64,000 nucleotides of DNA from Stenocarpella maydis (GCA_002270565.1 NQMI01000129.1:1-64000); one strand, 5' to 3'. Positions 48,453 through 61,029 are shown, counted from the stretch's first letter. The notes: generated by a model from the sequence alone, not told the origin. Numbers and translations are program-made.

Positions 48453-49905
48453 CTAGTCAAATAGGAAGGATGAAAGGTACTCCCTGGCCTCTGCAGCGTC
48501 CCACTCAACCAGAACCCGCTCTTTCCATTCCCTGATCTTCGTTGCTACCAGCGGCTCCATCGCCGCCCGCTCCTCCTCACTGAGAAGATGGACCCTCGTC
48601 CGCCACAAATTTTCCTTGGAGATGCCCCGTTCCCGCTCGTCAAAGAACCTCTCGTCCAGGTATTTCCAGTAGATGGCGTCAAACGCCCAGCTCTTCCTGG
48701 CAGCATAGTCGAGCCAGAACCGGCCCGTCTCCCAGCTCTGTCGCATATACGCCGACAGGAGAAAAGAGCTGGGGCCAATGTATTTCTCTACCTCTTCCAT
48801 AGCCGAAAGCCATGTCTCCAGGCGTCTCCCCTACACAGAGGCCCAATCTTCAATACCATTATCCCACATCTCAGGCACGTCCAGGAGAAGCCACCAGGGC
48901 GCGTCCAAGACGAACTGCGTCGGCCCCACGTAGGTGAACTCCCAGTCAATCGCCCCGATGATCTCGTCATCCACGTCGACGAGGACATTGGCCGGCCGGG
49001 GTCGGGAGCGCCGCATGAGCGCGCTGCCGGGACCGCGCAGACTAGTCGTCCTCGGCAAACCCGAAAGTCGCCAGCCGGCCCTGTCTGGCCAGCCTGCGGA
49101 ACAGCTGGCGGTCCACGTATTTGGTCCTGCAGTCGTCCTCCGACGACACCATGTCGTTGTGCTGGAAGAGGAGCGTTGCTATTTGCATCTCGGCCAGGGC
49201 CACGTACCACGCATCGGCCGTCTGATATGTAATGTCTTTTGGTGGGAAGATTGACTTGGGGATGTTGGAAAGCTGGACCATGTTGCTCATGTTCAACGTG
49301 ATGGGGTCGTCCCATGGCGCAGTGAGATCCTGGGCCAGTCTGACCGAGAGCTCCTATGCGCGGGAAGGTGGGTTGTGCAAGCTGCAGCACACACCGTGCC
49401 ATCTTAACGTATAGGGCCTTGAGCCTGGTTTTAGATATTTTAGGATATAGGACGCGGTCACGTTGGGATCCTCCCCGGGGGCCTCCAGCACCTGGCCCAT
49501 TCCTCGTCGGGACCCGAGATCCTCAATGATCTTGAAAGGCCCGATATCAGAGTCAACGCCATGGTGGAGCACCTTGGGAACCGGAACCTGAGTATGTTGG
49601 GCACTGTAGGTAGCTGTCGCGACTTCCGCAGCTGTTTTCTCTTCGGGGAAGACGGCCTGGTTCTGGCAGGGCAGGCAGACGAGAACAGGAGCCGAAGAGC
49701 CTTTGAGTCGGATGGGGTACAGCACGTTGAAGCCTCCAATAATTAGCAGGGTTACCAACGTCGCGGCTTTTCCACAGATTTTCTCGGCCAAAGCTTCGAT
49801 TTTTCAACATTAAGACGACAACCGGAACTATTTCAGCGCCTCCTCCCAGAGTTCGTCGCTATGGTCCCATGCGAGGTCATCGGAGTCTTCCCGGGCTGCC
49901 ATCAT
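48453..49905 (-). pseudogene. Aminoglycoside phosphotransferase-like kinase pseudogene
   Basis: On the minus strand this stretch reads as a decayed member of the fungal phosphotransferase (APH/choline-kinase-like) family, from an ATG at 49905 to a stop at 48453. The family's small-molecule kinases usually have about 450-500 codons. Recognisable blocks are LWEEALK near the start, GGFNVLYPIRLKGSSAPVL, the VPVPKVLHHG segment, AIDWEFTYVGPTQF with the DFG-like aspartate, and an intact C-terminus ending LSSFLFD. Damage seen: in-frame stops at 49828-49830, 49042-49044 (where Trp is expected) and 48831-48833; frameshifts near 49455-49465 and 49305-49330; and loss of the segment before NVLVD that carries the catalytic loop. 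It cannot make an active kinase. The G-to-A type stop fits RIP, but other damage is indel-based. The surrounding DNA is AT-richer. Confidence 0.85.
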
Positions 49906-50869
49906 GCGTGATTCTTGCTACAAAATATTTCGGATGAGTTAATCACCAAGGGCATGGAAGAAGGCCAAGGGCCAGGAAATGAACTGCCTGGGAACATGGA
50001 AGAACGGCCGACAACTCGTGATTTGCAATTCAATTATTGATGTAAGTTGCACGTCGAAGTGTGTTGGTTCCAAGTTGGAGATGGCTTATTACTTGCACAG
50101 GGTTCGAAATGGATTAAAGTGATTGGTCCACAGGGTGGAGGTCTGAGCGCAATACCAGCGGCCAAGACTACGAAGCAGGCAGCCAGGCAGTCAGAGTGCA
50201 AAAGAAACAGAACGAAACCAGTAACTACTCAATCACCAACTTTGGAATCCAAATTATTCAGAAATTCAAGAATGTTGGTTCAGTTTGAAAAATTACCAAT
50301 TTGTTTAGAGGAATCTCGAGATTCTAATCATGTTAAATCTATGGTATAGTCTTCGTTTATTAGGTGTAACTAAGTGAGGGGAAGGGTAGTGGCGTAATAA
50401 TCCTGGTACTGAATTACAATTGCCATCTAACTGCTGGGTTGAATCAACCTTGGCCTGACCATTGAGTGGTCTTGATGGCTGAGTCACATTCCGGCGCACT
50501 CACTGAGCATTTGATTCTATTGGTAGTCACATAACTAACCAACACGGCGAGGACTACCAACTAGGAAAGCCGAGGGCAGTATAGTTAATCACGAAGCAGA
50601 TTAGTTGTACGAGAAGCAAAAAATTATAGAATTCGCCGAAGTTTTGTGGTCTCTGGGGCAGCCTTCATCAGTATCAACCACATCTAGAAGGACAGTATCG
50701 TTCCAACATCAGCTTCCCTCATAACAGCCTCCTCACTATTCCACCGCCTTAGCATTCCAGTTGTGTCCACACTCCAAAGTTCTTTATCAAGACACGGCAC
50801 GCTCATGCTAGTGATAGAGAACTACTGCAACCAATCTGACTTGATCCAGTTAATCAACACTGCTTCACC
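49906..50869. other. AT-richer intergenic tract
   Basis: About 1 kb with lower GC than the rest of the right half. No gene is supported; it lies between the kinase pseudogene and a small ORF. Confidence 0.5.
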
Positions 50870-51091
50870 ATGTCTTCCAACCGCAACAGCGAGGGAACAT
50901 ACCAGGATTATCCGGAGGATGCGACGATAGCTGCTGGCCAGAGCAGTAAGAACAGACGTGAGAAGGCCAAGAAGGAAAGCGAGAGACGGAAAGAACAAGA
51001 CAGACAGGAGGCGTCAAAGCAAGCTATGCTGAATGCTGAACCGTCCAGCCGCGAGAGGCGCAAGAACAAGAAGCAAGGGCAACAGAATTAG
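50870..51091 (+). CDS. Small charged hypothetical protein, 73 aa
   Basis: This single ORF has a strong start context (cttcaccATGTCTTCC). After a polar N-terminus, residues about 26-70 are very rich in Lys, Arg, Glu and Gln and likely form one long helix (KKESERRKEQDRQEASKQ). There is no signal peptide, membrane segment or known domain. Such compositions are common in small nuclear or ribosome-associated proteins, but no function is inferred. It lies in an AT-richer tract next to a pseudogene, so it could also be a fragment of an older gene. Confidence 0.45.
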   Translation: MSSNRNSEGTYQDYPEDATIAAGQSSKNRREKAKKESERRKEQDRQEASKQAMLNAEPSSRERRKNKKQGQQN

Positions 51092-51857
51092 GCAGATTTC
51101 AGTACCAAATAAATTTCGCTGAGCTCCGCTTCGGATCCTGGGAGGCAGCAAAGGATGACAGCATTTTGTGGCAAGCCGACGTTGCTTGCCCACTTTGAAG
51201 AGAAATCGGAAATGCAACACGATAAATTTTCAGAGTAATACAAAATTAAGGATCATGTTGAATTCAAGACTTGATAGGAAAGTTGCCGCTTGCACCAGTT
51301 GACGGGGTCCCGTCCAGTGGTTATTCAGCACTCTGACTACCTTCTCCGTGACCTGTAGACAGCGTCCTCTGAACCTATGGACCTTTTAGTAAGATCAAGC
51401 AAAGTACTACTTGTATCAAATAAGGAGCATTAGAAACGGCATGCACCCTATCACTCGCTGAGGAGACTACAGATAGCACCTCTATGTGTAAGAGCGAATC
51501 AAGATAGATAACTACATTTAATTTGTTTACACCAATTCCACACAGGTGCTTTAAATGTGCATCTAATAGTCCGAGTATGGTCCCCATTTACCTCCATGGC
51601 TCGATCCAACCAGGTGCATAGGCCTCAACCAATAAGAACTCAGTGAGATTTCCAGGCCAGGGGTAATTTCACCCAAACAAGCTCCATTTATTGATGCCTA
51701 GCAACCCTTCAAACGTCGACAGCACAAACGACCCCAAGCGGTGATCCAGTCACCATATCGAAACTGAGACCATTCCGGATAGCATTCAGGCCCGAGTCCC
51801 ACAATCGTTCCCAACGAACAGTGAAATCTAGTCACATTCCAAGCCCCAACTCTCACC
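51092..51857. other. Intergenic tract, nothing recognised
   Basis: About 0.77 kb of AT-richer DNA with no supported gene. It probably contains the promoter of the small membrane protein ORF. Confidence 0.45.
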
Positions 51858-52115
51858 ATGGCTCTTATCCGGAACTTGATTGCTCTCCTGCTGGCGTTCC
51901 TGTGCTACAAGGTATACGAGCAGTCCACGGTCGGGGGAATTGCCAATTTGGCGATCATCATGTCTTTCCTCGGTCTCCTTTTCCTCGCGATCATTGTGGA
52001 GGCCTTCCTGATCATCTTTTACACTGTGGCAGTTCTCATCTGGGTGCTTCCACTGGTCCTCTTGGGATCTGTTTTCTTTTGGCCAATTTTGGCCATGGCT
52101 TTTTTCTCAGCCTAA
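51858..52115 (+). CDS. Small hydrophobic membrane protein, 85 aa
   Basis: This 85-codon ORF has a good start context (tctcaccATGGCTC). Almost the whole product is hydrophobic: a first helix at about residues 2-20, then IANLAIIMSFLGLLFLAII and two more segments to the end, three or four membrane spans in all. A short polar loop (YKVYEQSTVGG) separates the first two. I recognise no family. A second ORF in another frame over the same DNA (51821-52186) is less likely because its composition is mixed and its start is poor. Real status needs transcript evidence. Confidence 0.5.
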   Translation: MALIRNLIALLLAFLCYKVYEQSTVGGIANLAIIMSFLGLLFLAIIVEAFLIIFYTVAVLIWVLPLVLLGSVFFWPILAMAFFSA

Positions 52116-53709
52116 ATCTGAGATTTATGCGACGAGTCTTGATTATGCTTGCAATTCTCTATGCCATGGAAAGCGGAGGGTTTTAGCGCGTCCTTGGTGA
52201 GAATGAGGCCCTGCTGCGCGCACATGATCGGACGCCGAGCTGATGCACAAGCATAAGAGCAAGTCTAGATCGTTTTCCTTTGTACTGTCTTTTATGTTGG
52301 AAGGCGGAGCACCCTGCATAGACGATATAAGATAAGTTTATGAACTTGAGGCGACGCCCAGCAAGTGTCAAGACGACTCAGCTGAGCTCAGTCGTGCCTT
52401 TTGTTATTGTCTTGAACTATACCTCGGCAGAACTGGCAAATGTCCGCCAAACAAAACTGTTCCTGTATTGTTTGGTTTACAACACATTCGTTTCAAAAAA
52501 AAAATAACAAACGTATTGATTTCACCAGCTTGCCAGACCGTTTCAGTGAGAAAGTGATCTATATGGACCAGGTGAATTGTGATCTGAACCAGGATACTCA
52601 GATGTTTGAGGTATTAGAAGATGAAGTCATTAAAAGTACCTAGATAGACACACAGCAGGACTCACGTAGAATTAGTTATGCATATCCCATTACAATTGGG
52701 ACGACTTTTCTTCAGCCGGCGATATTGCAAGACCAGCGAGTATCTCTGAAGCACATGTGAGAAAAGAAGTTGAGATTGCGCATAGAGGGGACCATCTCAA
52801 TACAGTAAAGTAATCTCCAAGAAGGATACAGGACGAGGCAGGTTCCAGAATCCTCAGTGAAAGCCATTTTGGGTCTGTCTTGGGCAAGAGGAAAGTGAAG
52901 GGTTGCTCAACGAGCCTAAAAATTATTCTAGAGAAACGGACTCCGGAGGGACTGGCGGAGAAAAGGAGACAGAAAAAGTAAGAGATCACCACCGAATGAA
53001 TCATAGGGAAAAGGCCCTTTGGAGGCATAATTAACTAACAACCCATGCCGTTCCCAGCTGCACGGCATCAAGTACATGCTAGTGCCTAGTTAAGCCAACC
53101 TTGATGGAGGGCCCAAAATACGGCGTCGATCGGAGCAAGGCCATCGCCTAATGCAACATAAGATGCCCGAGAGATTTGATAAGCTACAAAAGGGGGATAT
53201 AATCTCCAGCCAAACCTCGTGGCAATGCCGGGTGAGGAGGTATCTAGGTTTCTAGGCTTCCGGCCAAACAACCTCAGTCGAGCAGGCATCTTGGACAACG
53301 CGAGTCGAAGTGGGACGAAATTGGAGGGCTATAAGGTAGGCGGACTTATCAGATAGTGACTTGGCCACAGGTGAAAGGCGACCTCCAGCCCGGATGATTG
53401 CTTAGCAGACTGTTCTTCAGACGAAGCTGCCCAAGCTGCAGGGCGACAAGCACGATCCGGCGCCGTGCCCCTGCACCTGGGCCTGGCCCCATAATCTCGC
53501 CTTAGGTAGGACGTCAGTAACACGATGGAAACGTGACAGATAGTCCGCGCGCAAATCATCATTCTGTCACAAACTTGAGTGAACAATACAGTTGAAAATA
53601 GCCTCGGGTAAATACGAAGCCCGCAGTTGACGACTTGTCGAGCACAGGACTGCTTAACAAGCCGGCCATGCAGGATGACTATATTGGCTACCTCGATGTA
53701 TACGCCCTT
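52116..53709. other. Convergent intergenic region
   Basis: About 1.6 kb of AT-richer DNA between the small membrane ORF and the 3' end of the metallophosphoesterase gene. No supported gene. An A run lies near 52497. Confidence 0.5.
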
Positions 53710-54958
53710 TCAATGCGTCTCCAGAACCGACAAATCCAAGTCAACAACGATGGGCTTGTTGAACCTCTTGCCCCCGCTATGGGGCCAGTTCGTCGCCGCG
53801 ATGGCGCAGTTGACGACACATGTCTCCCGCCGACCCATACGACCCAACAAAGCCTCTCTGTCGCACCGCGCCGATACTTCCGGATTGCCGCCCACACCAC
53901 GTGTGCCAAAGCCAGGGAGGGCCGTGGCAGTCGCATCATCAGGGTGCTCACAAGCGCCGCACTGCTCTTGCCCGCCGGCAGATGACCTCTGCCGTACGCC
54001 TGAGCCGTCATTGTCAAGCGGGCGCCTCCCCCCGCGTGAGGTAAGATCCACCATCGACATCTTGTTGTTGCCAGGCCCGGCCCCGGGGTCCTCCCACCGC
54101 TCGACCCGGAGCTCCGTGTAGGGCGCCCCGGAGGCACCCTGGACGTCCCAGCTGACGCGCTCCGCGCCGCGGCCTTCGTGCACGTGGCCACAGACCGCGA
54201 GCTTCGGTCGGACGCGCCACAGGGCGCGGCGCAGGTCCTCGCAGCCCGTCGCGCGTCTCTTGGAGACGGCTTCGTCGCAGTGGGTGTGTGGTGGCGTGTG
54301 CGTCACGACGATGTCGGTGTCTAGTGGGATGGTAGACCATAGGTCTCTAGGTTTTGGTAGAGGTTGTGGGGGAATCTCGCTTGGACGTCTGGGGTTGCTT
54401 GAGGCCGGAGACTCTGTGCTGGCCCTGTCGAAGCCGAATGCCCACATGCCATCCTTTGGGCTGTATGGAGACCCAAAAACAGTGAAGGAGGTCCTCAGGG
54501 AAGAGTCCTTATCCAGAACCACAGTGGCTGAGCTGTGGTTCAGGTAGGTGATGGAAGGACTTGAGGTAAGCAGGTCCAGGCAGGCATCAGGTGACTGAGG
54601 CAACTGGTTGTGGAAGTATGAGCCATACTCGGCATAGAAGGCCTTATCGAGCGTCACATCGTGATTTCCAGCAATGACTATCTTGGCCTGAAAGTCGGCC
54701 CTGTCCATCCATTGCACGGTTTTTGAAAGCTGCACCGTGGCGTATCTATGTCAACAGGGCGAGGGCGACCGTTTGTGAATACAGCAAAAGACGACATACC
54801 TCGGAGAGGCTGCCTTGGTTCGTCAGATCGCCAGCATGGATGAGGACATCACCCTTGGGTAATTTGACCGTCTGGTTGTGCGTGTCCGAGACACACACAA
54901 ACCGAGTCCTCCGGAAGCGAGGCTGCGTTTGTGCCTCGCCCTCGGGACTTGACTCCAT
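53710..54958 (-). CDS. Calcineurin-like metallophosphoesterase
   Basis: Exons 54800-54958 and 53710-54729 flank a 70-bp intron (GTATGT donor, GCAG acceptor) and give 392 residues. All metal-binding motifs of the calcineurin-like superfamily are present in order: Asp25 and His27 in VSDTHN, Asp44 in HAGDLT, GNHD at 74-77, His197 in VVTHTPPH, and GHVH at 234-237. The layout resembles the MPPED/UPF0046 branch found in animals and fungi, with the conserved C-terminal blocks NNKMSMVDLT and NWPHSGGKRFNKPIVVDL. The protein should be a cytosolic metal-dependent phosphodiesterase; the natural substrate is unknown. There is no signal peptide. The ATG at 54958 is chosen because the in-frame extension upstream starts with GTG. 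The next gene is divergent, 1 kb away. Confidence 0.9.
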
Positions 54959-55950
54959 GGTTTCTGGGAATGGTGACGCCAACACCTGTGGGCACTGGAG
55001 TCTGCCACAAAGCGCACAAAACTGCTAGGATCTCACCACATGAATTCTCTGGCATCCGCAGTAGCCGGGGACGACCTGCCTCCAGAATCGTGTCATGAGT
55101 GCGATGCAAAAGGTCGGGAGACTGAGGTTGGACTAGAGCCGGTTAAGTAAGCAAGTGACTTGCCCGGTGGAAAACTTGTCAGGAGCGCGCAGGTAAATGT
55201 CACCACAGCTGTTCCCAAACGTGAGGAAATTGAATTTCTTTGGCGGCAAGAGGTCGAGAGCAAAGAAGGCAGCAAAGAAAAAAAAGTGGTGATGGATCTT
55301 GATGTAGGGAGGGGTTTGGTGGTTGAGAGAAGCCTCAACAGCAGATGTTGAAGCTGCCTGCAGTGGGCGCTGCGGCTGGCGACTGCCTGTGCGTGAGAGC
55401 CAACTGGCGCACGGTCCACTGAAGGCATCCACCCACTGTAGGTAGGCCTTGCACGCACCTGCCGAACCCCAACCAACTTGCGAAGCATCAATCACACACA
55501 CCGTCACACTGAGGCTGCAGTCCCGCACAGGTACGTACCATTCCATTGCTATACCTCCTGCGCATACTCTTGGAACCCTTAAGCATGTAGGTAGGGTGAT
55601 CATGTCCCTGAGAGGCAGGAGAGGCGAAGGAGCCCGACATGTGAGATCTTGGTCCACGGCCCAAAATTTCTTCATGCTGTCCTGACCGGCCATCTCGGAC
55701 ACAACGCCAGCAGTCGCCCGCGACAGGAATACTCAGCAGCATCAACATAGGCTTGACTGTTGGACACAGTGTCTCCTCAGCATTCATTTCATTGTCAGGG
55801 GTCCGCCAAAAGAGAATGAGAGTTGACAGTTCAGGTACGGCAAGGGTCTAGCACGGCACCCCGTCCGCTTGCTGTCTCACCCTTATCAGGTCTATTATAG
55901 TTATATTTACGAGGCCGCGCGGAGATATTACACAGAGCTCCACCCTCGCG
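54959..55950. promoter_or_regulatory. Bidirectional promoter region
   Basis: About 1 kb between divergent metallophosphoesterase and F-box genes. Overlapping ORFs on both strands have no gene features. Confidence 0.45.
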
Positions 55951-57731
55951 ATGGGTGACCGTGACGATTGGGAGGACGTCGACGACGATGACGTCGAAAT
56001 GGGCGCCCCAGAGGAGGGTCTGTCAGGCGAGAACGAGACGCTGGATGCCACCTCTGAAGAGGACACCCCCGAGGAGCAGCCATCTCGACTACGCAGCCCC
56101 CCAAGACGGGATTGGTCACAGATGGATGAGGATATCAATCCCAACTCATCCTGGGACCGCCTCCCTTACGAGCTGTCCCATAAGATTCTTCGGATACTCG
56201 CCGAGGATGAGGCAAAGTCGCACCTGATGGCCGAATACGCCGTCGTCTGCAAGGCGTGGCAGACCGAGATCGAGAAGGTTAACTTCGGCACCCTCGCCGT
56301 GAAGCAGACGGACCTGCCGCAGCTTGAGGAGTATGTGGCGGGCCACCGCAGGGCCCTGCTCAGACAACTATGGCTCAGGGTCGAGCTGCCCGAGTACTCG
56401 CGCAGGGCGAGGCAGGTCCCGGAGAACGAGCAGGAGCAGGAGGAGAACAACTTTAAGTACTCGGTGGCCCTTTTCGACCTCTTCAAGGTGCTCGAGCCGT
56501 GGGACACGCCCGAATTCTGGTCCTTCAGGAACGGCCGCGGCATCAGTCTCGAGCTCAGTGCCTTCTCTCCGAGGTGAGCTCGCTTGTCATGGCCCTCTCT
56601 GGCCTTGGGCCACATCGCTCGCCCCGTGCAAATCTGACACAAAGACTTGAATGTAGTGATAAGAGGAATCTGTTTGGCGAGGCAGGACTGGACGTGGATG
56701 GGAACTCAAGATACTTCGATTCACTGCTGGACTTCATGCTCCTGGTGCTTCCTGATCCTCAAGGTATCCACGGCTTGCCCATGGTCGAAGTGGTGACCAG
56801 CTTTTCTATACTCCGGCGCAACTTCCGCAACGTCTCAGCCACGTCACTGATACCAGTATTGAGATCACTACCTCGTCTGAAAGAGGTGCGCTTCGAGCCG
56901 TGGCAGCAGGTGGACCAGCCAGCCCAGGAAGATGTAGACAGCGGTAAGCCGCCACTGCACAAAGACCAAGCCCCGCCTGGACAACCCCGCTAACACCTAG
57001 CGCTCACAGAACTCGCCGGCCAGATGCCCTTCTGGCCGACCACGCTGAAACGCATCAGCATCTTTGAGCACTTCGGCGCTTTCGACCAGAACGACATGTG
57101 GGACACGCGCATCCGCTTTCCCTTCCTCGCACACGGGTTGCGGCGGCTCAGCACGCACCTCGAGGAGCTCAGCGGCTCTTTCGTGGTGGACGCCAAGGAC
57201 TTCTTCCAGCCGTGGGCCGACCTGAAGCCCGGGGTGGCGCCGCCGACCGCGAACCCCCCGCCCTCCCTGCCGCGGTGGAAGCACCTCCGGTGGCTGACGT
57301 TGACGTCGCGGATGATCGCCGAGGTGGCCTTCCCAGACGAGGTCAACGGCCTCCTGCGGGCGGCGGGGCTTGCGGCGAGGGGGATGCCAGCTCTGCAGGC
57401 GATGGAGCTGTACAACGCGACGCGGTGGGACGCGGGTGTGTTCCGGTTCCTGGTGGTCGAGAACACGGGCGTGGTTAGCTGGACCAGCACATGGGACTTC
57501 CGCGTGGCGCCTGCCGTCAAGAGGGTGTGGAGGGAGACGGCGCTGCTGCTCACGAGAAAGGAGCCGGTCATCTTTGACGAGGTGAGGATGGCCGACTACA
57601 TGGGCGGGCCCGAGGGGTTCATCCACTCGGAGCTCGCCACGCGCGAGCTGGTGCTGCACCCGGCATCGTCGGTGGAAATGATGGGGGACAGGCCGTTCCC
57701 AGACCCGGTGCTGCGGCTGCCGCCGGTTTGA
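55951..57731 (+). CDS. F-box domain protein
   Basis: Exons 55951-56573, 56657-56943 and 57010-57731 encode 543 residues. The introns are 83 and 66 bp; the second has a CTAAC branch. Residues 1-66 are acidic and disordered. An F-box-like segment follows at about 67-110 (SWDRLPYELSHKILRIL, ending VCKAWQTE). The remaining 430 residues contain Trp and Leu-rich repeats of the kind seen in large fungal F-box families with a DUF6546-like C-terminus (LPRLKEVRFEPWQQ, LRWLTLTSR, VFRFLVVENTG, SELATRELVLHP). F-box proteins link substrates to SCF ubiquitin ligases; the substrate here is unknown. These genes are often multicopy and fast-evolving in Sordariomycetes. All three exons join in phase, so the gene seems intact. 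The DUF assignment is from memory and less sure than the F-box. Confidence 0.82.
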
Positions 57732-59519
57732 GCGCGCCCGCCGAAGATTGCCTCAGCTGCCCACCCCCGGGGGGTTAATTCTCCGTGGGTGGTAGTGGGG
57801 ATGAGCCACCTTAGGGAGGGCCCCTGTTTGGGGGTGGGGGGGGGGCGCAACGGTCCTGCCCGTGGGAGCTTCGAAGAAAGAAGCTCAGTGATGATGCTAC
57901 GTCTGCAGTCGCCAGTCAGGTTGCTTTTGGAGGCTCCGAAGAAAAGAAACCCGGCGTCGATGCCATGCCTCGGGTCCGCAGTCGGGTTGCCAAGGGTCGT
58001 ACTTCCGACACATGGTTGGTACCACATGCTACCGTATCCCGGACTTGCAAAACTCTGACACAAACTCTCAATGAGCCATCAGGGCCGGAAGATTGCGCAT
58101 CGGTTTGGGTGCTCGGTTGCGACTCTGAAGCTGAAGGGGGCCTGTTTGGTAGCATCTTGGACAACGGGCGAACAGGTGGGCTGACAGCATTTGTGCCGTG
58201 CTGCGTGTGCGTACTTCATAGCGGCACAGAAAAAGCAGGAATGGGTGCGGCATCGGCCCGTGAGGCATATACGGAGTACGGAGCAGTGTGCACCGCACCA
58301 TTGAGGATGCAGTGTGATGGGTCCCCGCGCAAGGAACGTGCCTGGCGTCAAAGTCTGTCTATCTGTGCAGGCAGGAGAGCCGCCGCCGGTGGATATTTTG
58401 TCTCGGCTCCTACATTTCTTCACCCCCCAACCCCCCCGGGGGTATAATGTGCATGTAGTCCAAATTGGCTCACCCACCAGAACGTGCGCGTGTGGGAGCT
58501 GCAGGTTCTTGGGGTGTGTTCGATATACATGTGTTGCAAGTGTTGTGCCTATCGTCTGTTCTGATTGCAGGCAGCGTCAGCTTAAAACAGGACGATCTTA
58601 TATATCACGTCCGAGCGGCAGGCCGGCCTGTCGAGAACCCAGAGAGTGGGGCAGTTCTAAGTTCAAACAGTCTGCTGTGTGTTGTTCACGCGTGTGTGTG
58701 TCTGTGTGTGCATTTTCGTCTCCCCACCCCCTTTGGCAGCACATGTGCAGCCACAGACAAGTAAGCCCAGGGACACGGACCACCACTTTCTTCAGGGATT
58801 ACCCCCCCCCTTTTTTCTCGAAGGCCCGGGGAAGACGGACTGAATGTAACCCTTTCCCAGGCACGGCTTCGAGCCCGTCGGCGAAAACAGATCCCTGCGA
58901 CCATGGTGGGCAGAACGAGACGGGCAGGTACTTTGCTTTGGGGGAGGTTTGTCATGCTATTTTTTTTTTCGAGATACGTATGCCAGAGGATGATAACAAG
59001 GCATACATACGTAGGTCTTGTTATTGGCTCGACGGGGACTTGCGCAACCCCAAGGGGTTGGTTTAGTCTACAGCAGCTGCCAGAAATGATGACCAGAGGA
59101 CAAGACGAGGGCACGCCTTCCTTTATGCGGGCGCCGGCTGCTTGGGTCTTTGAAGGTTGGAATGCCGTCATGATCCTATTGGGCCTGGGCCGTGTCACTT
59201 TTGAAGCTTGGACGGGATTTACACACCAAAAGGTTTCTTTTTAGCTTGCAACCGTCGTTCCAGGGCTGCCGCAGTTGAAAACGGTTTTGGAACAGGCTTC
59301 TCTCTGCCCATTTGTTGTTGGAATCCATCTACTTTGCAGCCTGTGAGATGGTCCGGGCGCAGGCTCTCTCTCTCTCTCTATCTTTTCTTTTGTTCCCTGG
59401 CATGCAATCTCTTTCTTGGCTGAAAACCGTTGACGGGCTGGTATCACACAACTCATCTCGGTGAATCAATGCGTTGATTTGATTGCAGCAGGCAGGATCC
59501 AGGACCCGGGACCCAGGAC

Positions 59520-59543
59520 CAGCCAGCCAGCCAGCCAGCCAGC
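59520..59543. repeat. (CCAG)n microsatellite
   Basis: About five to six copies of CCAG, the same motif as at 10623. Confidence 0.9.
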
Positions 59544-60776
59544 TGCCAGAGGGCACAGATCACGGTAGGGAGTACCGGAGTACCTGGGCACAGCCTCAAC
59601 TTCAAGCCAGACCAGACCTGGGCCGAGTGCCGACCTGATTGCCTCTTCGTTTTTTTCCTTCTCTTTCGGTGTGTCGCTGTCTTGGTTAGCATACCAGGCA
59701 ATCGAGCCTGACTGACAGGCAGATAGACTGGCAGACTGACTGACTGATCGATCGGCTGACCGACTCTTGTTTCCTTCTCTCATTGTTTCTTGTCTAATCG
59801 CCACTTGTCTGGTGGTCTCGATTCTCGAAACAATCAGCCCCAGTACAAGCCACATCAGCCAACCGATCCAGACCGATCAGCACAGCATAGCACATCGCAT
59901 CGCAGCACAGCAGAGCAGACCCAGACCCAGACGCCAAGTAAAGCGGAGCGGAGCAGACAGCAGACAGCAGACATTCGGTCAAAGGTCACTCGAGCAGTTC
60001 ACGGCCACTGTCACGGGTCTATCTCTGGGCTCATCTCAGGCAATCCAGATCCAGATTGGGCACATGGTTACAGTTGCAATTCGACGAGATCCGAATCAAT
60101 CGCCCAATCTCCCTCCCCGCTGCCACCCACACCCTCTCGCCCTGCCTCTTTTCCTTTCCAATTGTGGCCGCAGCCCACCTGTTTTTCTCTTGCCTCTTCT
60201 CTTCTCTTGTACCGTTCCTGTCACTTCTCACAAGACACCCCTCCCCCCCGCCGACAAGCAGCTCGCCAGCGGATAGGCGCTGCTGCTGCGCTGTACATGC
60301 ATGCACACCGAGCCGACTGAGGGTCCTCCTAACTTCAGACCGAGAGAACCCGCCCGTCTCGAGGCCTGTCCAGTCCAGCCAGTCCAGCCAGTCCAGCCTG
60401 TCAGCCTAGCCTAGCCCGCGGGGAAAGCCGACCGCCCTCCGCGCCCCGCCTTTTGGCCTTTTGGCCGTCGTCTCTTTTCACCGGCCGATGCCAGTCTCAA
60501 GTGCTCTCTCGGCCTCGACCCCTTCTGGCTCCTCAGCCCTCGTCGCTTGCTCGCTTGCTTCACTTGCGGGCCCAGCAACACATTGATTGATTGGCCCAGC
60601 GCCTGCAATAATATCGGCAGTACCGACCACTTTCGACCCTGCCCACCACACCTGGCCATCTCTGCCGTTTCCAGATCTTCACACCACTCCCTGCTGCTTA
60701 CCTGCCTGCTGCACTGCTGCACTGCTGTGCTGCTGCTGCTGCTAGCAGACCCAAGCTTCGACACGCTGCATCCATC

Positions 60777-60797
60777 CTCCGTCCGTCCGTCCGTCCT
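60777..60797. repeat. (GTCC)n microsatellite
   Basis: Four to five copies of GTCC in the presumed leader of the TeaR-like gene. Confidence 0.85.
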
Positions 60798-61029
60798 TCC
60801 TCATCCGACCACCCCGACACCACTGCCGCTGCGTCAATTGAAGTCTGCGCCTTGTCACTTTGCTGGCCCTCCGGCGGCACGAGGATCCAGTCTCAATTGT
60901 CTCAGCGGCACGAGGATCCCAAGCAGACGGGCCATTTCTCCCTTCCCCCCTACCGCCTCCGCCGCCGCCGCCCTCGCCCTCCCTGCCTAATCTCCACGTG
61001 CAACCCCCGAAGGGCTACTGCGCGACATC

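Larger units (their letters stand above)
57732..61029. other. 3.3-kb intergenic region with pyrimidine-rich leader
   Basis: No supported gene. The left part holds the 3' UTR of the F-box gene. The right part (about 59.7-61.0 kb) is rich in C, T and CA and is probably the long promoter and 5' UTR of the TeaR-like gene, with GTCC and CTGC repeats. Overlapping ORFs at 59767-60409 look like low-complexity noise. Confidence 0.55.
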
